Made by a program: the position numbers and the translations under genes. DNA of 64,000 nt from SHXO01 sp964523885 (GTDB lineage Bacteria > Pseudomonadota > Gammaproteobacteria > Burkholderiales > SHXO01): positions 40,678 through 104,677 of the forward strand of contig CAZFYX010000107.1 of assembly GCA_964523885.1 (NCBI GenBank), given 5' to 3'. Each line of letters begins with the position of its first letter. Position 1 is the first letter of the stretch. Of this stretch, positions 60,845 to 64,000 are shown piece by piece. Below the pieces are notes generated by a model that saw only the letters and a program-made list of their open reading frames with translations, did no database searches and was not told the DNA's origin.

Positions 60845-61672
60845 CTACTCCGGCTCGGGCAGCCGCTCCACGCGCACGCTGTGGATGCGCCGGCTGTCGG
60901 CGCGCAGCACGCGGAACTTCAGCCGGTCGATCTCGATCTCCTCGCCGCGCTTGGGCAGGCGCCCGAAGCGCGACAGCAGCAGCCCGCCCACGGTGTCGTA
61001 CTCCTCGTCGCTGTAGCGGGTGGAGAACGATTCGTTGAAGGCGCCGATGGGCGTCTGCGCCTTGACCCGGTACGCGCCGTTGCGGTCGGACACGATGTTG
61101 TCGTCGTCCGCGTCGAGGTCGTACTCGTCCTCGATCTCGCCCACGATCTGCTCGAGCACATCCTCGATGGTGAGCAGGCCCGCGACGCCGCCGTACTCGT
61201 CCACCACGATCGCCATGTGGTTGCGGTTGCGGCGGAAGTCGCGCAGCAGGACGTTGAGGCGCTTCGATTCGGGGACGAACACCGCGGGGCGCAGCAGCTT
61301 GCGCACGTCGATCTGCGCGCCGGTGAAGTAGCGCAGCAGGTCCTTGGCCAGCAGCACGCCGACGATGTCGTCCTTGTTGTCGCCGTTGACCGGGAAGCGC
61401 GAGTGGCCGGAGGCGACCACCTTGGGCAGGATCTCGTCGGGCGTGTCGTGGACGCCGATCGTGTCCATCTGCGCCCGCGGCACCATGATGTCGCGCGCCT
61501 GCAGCTCGGACACCTGCAGCGCACCCTCGATCATGCCCAGTGCATCGGCGTCGATCAGGTTGCGCTCGTAGGACGAGCGCAACAGGCCGACCAGCTGCTC
61601 GCGGTCTTCGGGCGCGCGCATGAGGATCGCGCCGAGCCGGTCCAGGAGTGTGGGTTTGGGGTGAGGGTCCAT
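60845..61672 (-). CDS. corC: CorC/HlyC family transporter-associated CBS protein
   Basis: 275 residues, cytosolic. Two CBS domains (MVPRAQMDTIGVHDTPDEIL and KRLNVLLRDFRRNRNHMAIVVDEYGGVAGLLTIEDVLEQIVGEIEDE) and a C-terminal CorC/HlyC domain (TVGGLLLSRFGRLPKRGEEIEI). The E. coli YbeX relative is linked to Mg2+/Co2+ homeostasis and ribosome assembly. It lacks membrane helices, as usual. It is part of the ybeY-corC-lnt cluster. Confidence 0.94.
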   Translation of the reverse strand: MDPHPKPTLLDRLGAILMRAPEDREQLVGLLRSSYERNLIDADALGMIEGALQVSELQARDIMVPRAQMDTIGVHDTPDEILPKVVASGHSRFPVNGDNKDDIVGVLLAKDLLRYFTGAQIDVRKLLRPAVFVPESKRLNVLLRDFRRNRNHMAIVVDEYGGVAGLLTIEDVLEQIVGEIEDEYDLDADDDNIVSDRNGAYRVKAQTPIGAFNESFSTRYSDEEYDTVGGLLLSRFGRLPKRGEEIEIDRLKFRVLRADSRRIHSVRVERLPEPE

Positions 61673-61705
61673 CGATCGTGGCAGGCGCGTGCCGGAGCTT
61701 GACGC

Positions 61706-62161
61706 TCAGGCGCCGCCCGCATAGGGGTCAGGATAACCCAGGTGGCCGACGATTTGGGTCTCGCGCGCCTCCATGGCGGCGGCCTCGTCGTCCCGCTCGT
61801 GGTCGTAGCCCTGCAGGTGCAGCATGCCATGCACCACCAGGTGCGCGTAGTGCGCCTCCAGCGGCTTGCGCTGTGCATCGGCCTCGGCCTCGACGACCGG
61901 AGCGCAGAGCACGATGTCCCCGCTCGCCGGGCCGTCGCCGTCGGAGTAGGCGAAGGTCAGCACGTTGGTCGCGTAGTCCTTGCCGCGGTAGTCGTGGTTG
62001 AGGCGGCGGCCCTCGGCTTCCTGCACCACGCGCAGGGTCACTTCGGCATCGCGCTCGAGCGCCGCGCCGGCCCACTTGCGCAGGTGGGCGCGCGAGGGCA
62101 CGGCGTGACCCGGCGCCGCGTTCTGCACCGTCAAGGCCAGCCTAGGCGTGCGACTGGCCAT
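61706..62161 (-). CDS. ybeY: rRNA maturation endoribonuclease YbeY
   Basis: 151 residues with the zinc motif HGMLHLQGYDHERDDEA (three histidines). The N-terminal half contains LNHDYRGKDYATNVLTF, the conserved strand. It helps mature 16S rRNA and quality-control ribosomes. The start ATG overlaps the phoH end by 20 bases, so the genes are translationally linked. Confidence 0.95.
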   Translation of the reverse strand: MASRTPRLALTVQNAAPGHAVPSRAHLRKWAGAALERDAEVTLRVVQEAEGRRLNHDYRGKDYATNVLTFAYSDGDGPASGDIVLCAPVVEAEADAQRKPLEAHYAHLVVHGMLHLQGYDHERDDEAAAMEARETQIVGHLGYPDPYAGGA

Positions 62162-63122
62162 TGCCCTGGGCGTTGCGCCTGGCCTCGGCGCGTTGCGTGG
62201 CCGCTTCGTAGGCGCTGACGATGCGCGCGACCAGCGGGTGGCGCACGACGTCCTCGGCGGTGAAGCGGGTGAAGGCGATGCCGCGCACCTCGCCGAGGAT
62301 CTGCTGTGCGTCCACCAGCCCGCTCTTCTGGCCGCGGGCGAGGTCGATCTGGGTCACGTCGCCGGTGATCACCGCCTTGGTGCCGAAGCCGATGCGGGTG
62401 AGGAACATCTTCATCTGCTCGGGCGTGGTGTTCTGCGCCTCGTCGAGGATGATGAACGAGTGGTTCAGGGTGCGCCCGCGCATGTAGGCGAGCGGCGCGA
62501 TCTCGATGCTGCCGCGCTCGAACAGCTTGCCGACCTTCTCGAAGCCCATCAGGTCGTACAGTGCGTCGTACAGCGGGCGCAGGTAGGGGTCGACCTTCTG
62601 GGTCAGGTCGCCGGGCAGGAAGCCCAGCCGCTCGCCGGCTTCCACGGCAGGGCGCACCAGCACGATGCGCTTGACTGCATCGCGCTCGAACGCGTCGACC
62701 GCAGCGGCCACGCCCAGGTAGGTCTTGCCCGTGCCCGCGGGGCCGATGCCGAAGGTGATGTCGTGCTCGCGGATCTGGCGCAGGTACTGCACCTGGTGCG
62801 GAGTGCGGGCATGCAGGTCGCGCCGGCGCGTCATGAGGGCCGGCTCTTCCTCGGTGCCTTCGCGCGGACGGGCGACCTCGATCAGTCCCAGCTGCACGTC
62901 CTCGACGTTAAGTCCGTTGGCGGCCTCGTCGTAGAAGCGGCGCAGGGCCCGTTCCGCCAACTCGGCCTGGCGCGGCGCGCCGTCGATGCTGAAGTGCTCG
63001 CCGCGGCGCACGATGTTCACGTCGAGCGCCGACTCGATCTGCTTGAGGTTCTCGTCGAGCACGCCGCACAGGGCGGCCAGGCGCTGGTTGTCCACCGGCG
63101 TGAAGGAGACGTTCACCGCCAT
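62142..63122 (-). CDS. ybeZ: PhoH-like ATPase
   Basis: 326 residues. P-loop ATPase with GPAGTGKT (Walker A), LNHSFIILDEAQN (Walker B) and GDVTQIDL. The N-terminal KH-like region (residues 1-120, NIVRRGEHFSIDGAPRQAELAERALRRF) is RNA-binding. Works with YbeY. The first ATG gives a standard N-terminus. It starts 37 bases after the miaB stop. Confidence 0.95.
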   Translation of the reverse strand: MAVNVSFTPVDNQRLAALCGVLDENLKQIESALDVNIVRRGEHFSIDGAPRQAELAERALRRFYDEAANGLNVEDVQLGLIEVARPREGTEEEPALMTRRRDLHARTPHQVQYLRQIREHDITFGIGPAGTGKTYLGVAAAVDAFERDAVKRIVLVRPAVEAGERLGFLPGDLTQKVDPYLRPLYDALYDLMGFEKVGKLFERGSIEIAPLAYMRGRTLNHSFIILDEAQNTTPEQMKMFLTRIGFGTKAVITGDVTQIDLARGQKSGLVDAQQILGEVRGIAFTRFTAEDVVRHPLVARIVSAYEAATQRAEARRNAQGNGQSHA

Positions 63123-63159
63123 CGGGCGCCGGACCTCATCGGATTGTGCGCGGGCGCGG

Positions 63160-64000
63160 TCAATGCAGGACGGCGTCGGCGCGCAGGGAGTGGGGCAGGG
63201 CCGCGGTGATCGTCACGTCGATCAGCTGGCCCACCAGCCGCTCGGGGCCGGCGAAGTTGACCACGCGGTTGTTCTCGGTGCGCCCGGACAGCTCGCCCGG
63301 GTCCTTCTTCGAGGGGCCCTCGACCAGGATGCGCTGGCGGGTGCCGACCATCGCCGAGCTGATCGACTGGGCCTGGGCGTTGAGTAGGGCCTGGAGGCGC
63401 TGCAGCCGCTCCAGCTTGGTTTCCTGGGGGGTGTCGTCGGCGAGGCTGGCCGCCGGGGTGCCCGGGCGACGGCTGTAGACGAAGCTGAAGCTCGCGTCGA
63501 AGCCGACCTGTTCCGCCAGTCGCATGGTCGCAGCGAAGTCCTCCTCGGTCTCCCCGGGAAATCCGACGATGAAGTCCGAGGCGATGCAAATGTCGGGCCG
63601 AACCGCGCGCAGCCGGCGGATGATCGACTTGTACTCCACCGCGGTGTAGCCGCGCTTCATCGCGGTGAGGATGCGGTCCGAGCCGGCCTGGACCGGCAGG
63701 TGCACGTGGCTCACCAGCTGCGGGACCTTGGCGTAGGCGTCGATCAGCCGCTGGGTGAACTCCTTGGGGTGCGAGGTGGTGTAGCGCAGCCGCTCCAGCC
63801 CCGGCATCTCCGCCAGGTATTCGAGCAGCAGGGCGAAGTCCGCGGTTTCACCGTCGGCCATGGTGCCGCGGTAGGCGTTGACGTTCTGGCCCAGCAGCGT
63901 GATCTCCTTCACACCCTGGTCGGTGAGCGCGGCGACCTCGGTGAGCACGTCCTCGAACGGGCGCGAGACCTCCTCGCCGCGGGTGTAGGGCACCACGCAG
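63160..64000 (-). CDS. miaB: tRNA-2-methylthio-N6-dimethylallyladenosine synthase, C-terminal part
   Basis: The 5' end is outside the window; about 280 residues are visible, from CVVPYTRG on. This is the radical-SAM methylthiotransferase MiaB, which modifies A37 of tRNAs. Visible are the end of the radical SAM cluster region (CxxPYTRG), EITLLGQNVNAYRG, HLPVQAGSDRIL, DFIVGFPGETEEDF and the TRAM domain (QRILVEGPSKKDPGELSGRTENNRVVNF). It begins the conserved cluster running to lnt. Confidence 0.95.
   Translation of the reverse strand, partial: CVVPYTRGEEVSRPFEDVLTEVAALTDQGVKEITLLGQNVNAYRGTMADGETADFALLLEYLAEMPGLERLRYTTSHPKEFTQRLIDAYAKVPQLVSHVHLPVQAGSDRILTAMKRGYTAVEYKSIIRRLRAVRPDICIASDFIVGFPGETEEDFAATMRLAEQVGFDASFSFVYSRRPGTPAASLADDTPQETKLERLQRLQALLNAQAQSISSAMVGTRQRILVEGPSKKDPGELSGRTENNRVVNFAGPERLVGQLIDVTITAALPHSLRADAVLH

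Overview
The window is a GC-rich bacterial chromosome segment, most likely from a betaproteobacterium. That is an inference from gene content and order: glyQ-glyS-gmhB-plsC, miaB-phoH-ybeY-corC-lnt, lptM-lysA, glnK-amtB, ubiK and the msrP-msrQ pair. The order below genus level cannot be fixed from this sequence. No tRNA, rRNA or CRISPR array was found.

Layout. 1-10 kb: end of a cupin-type regulator, fhs (one-carbon metabolism), queF (queuosine), glnK-amtB (ammonium uptake and sensing), ubiK, a cytochrome b561/YceI/YceI operon, comM and an iron/manganese-type VIT/CCC1 membrane protein. 9.9-13.8 kb: metH behind a SAM-II riboswitch that is followed directly by an intrinsic terminator. 13.8-39.4 kb: mostly stand-alone metabolic and envelope genes: PhyH dioxygenase, an exported HEXXH protease, amidase, mgtE, msrPQ, an Ogt-AlkA alkylation-repair fusion overlapped by an AraC regulator, a deacetylase/MFS operon, a MAPEG/SnoaL/methyltransferase operon, alanine dehydrogenase, an esterase, an EamA exporter, DUF1178, DUF445, a serine hydrolase and an ATP-dependent DNA ligase.

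39.4-46.2 kb is an accessory island with visibly lower GC. It starts with a tyrosine recombinase followed by four overlapping genes for small membrane or exported proteins, one with an HNH-like nuclease motif and one with a YHCH/DUF3761 architecture. Next comes a run of integron gene cassettes (four good attC sites and one weaker core site) with no integron integrase in view. The island ends in a stretch of about 630 bases with no credible gene and one orphan coiled-coil gene.

46.2-64 kb is conserved backbone, all on the minus strand: a TrpB2-type enzyme, an RND efflux permease and its adaptor, lysA-lptM, a YgjP-like metallopeptidase, plsC, gmhB, glyS, glyQ, lnt, corC, ybeY, phoH and the 3' part of miaB.

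A recurring theme is small intergenic inverted-repeat elements. Three copies resemble REP sequences, three are built from gcaaag-type words, and five loci have arms made of iterated 7-base words (gtgaagg, gtgacnc, cctaggg/cctagag, gaggcta/gaggcga). Some of these supply a stop codon, a start codon or a Shine-Dalgarno sequence to a neighbouring gene.
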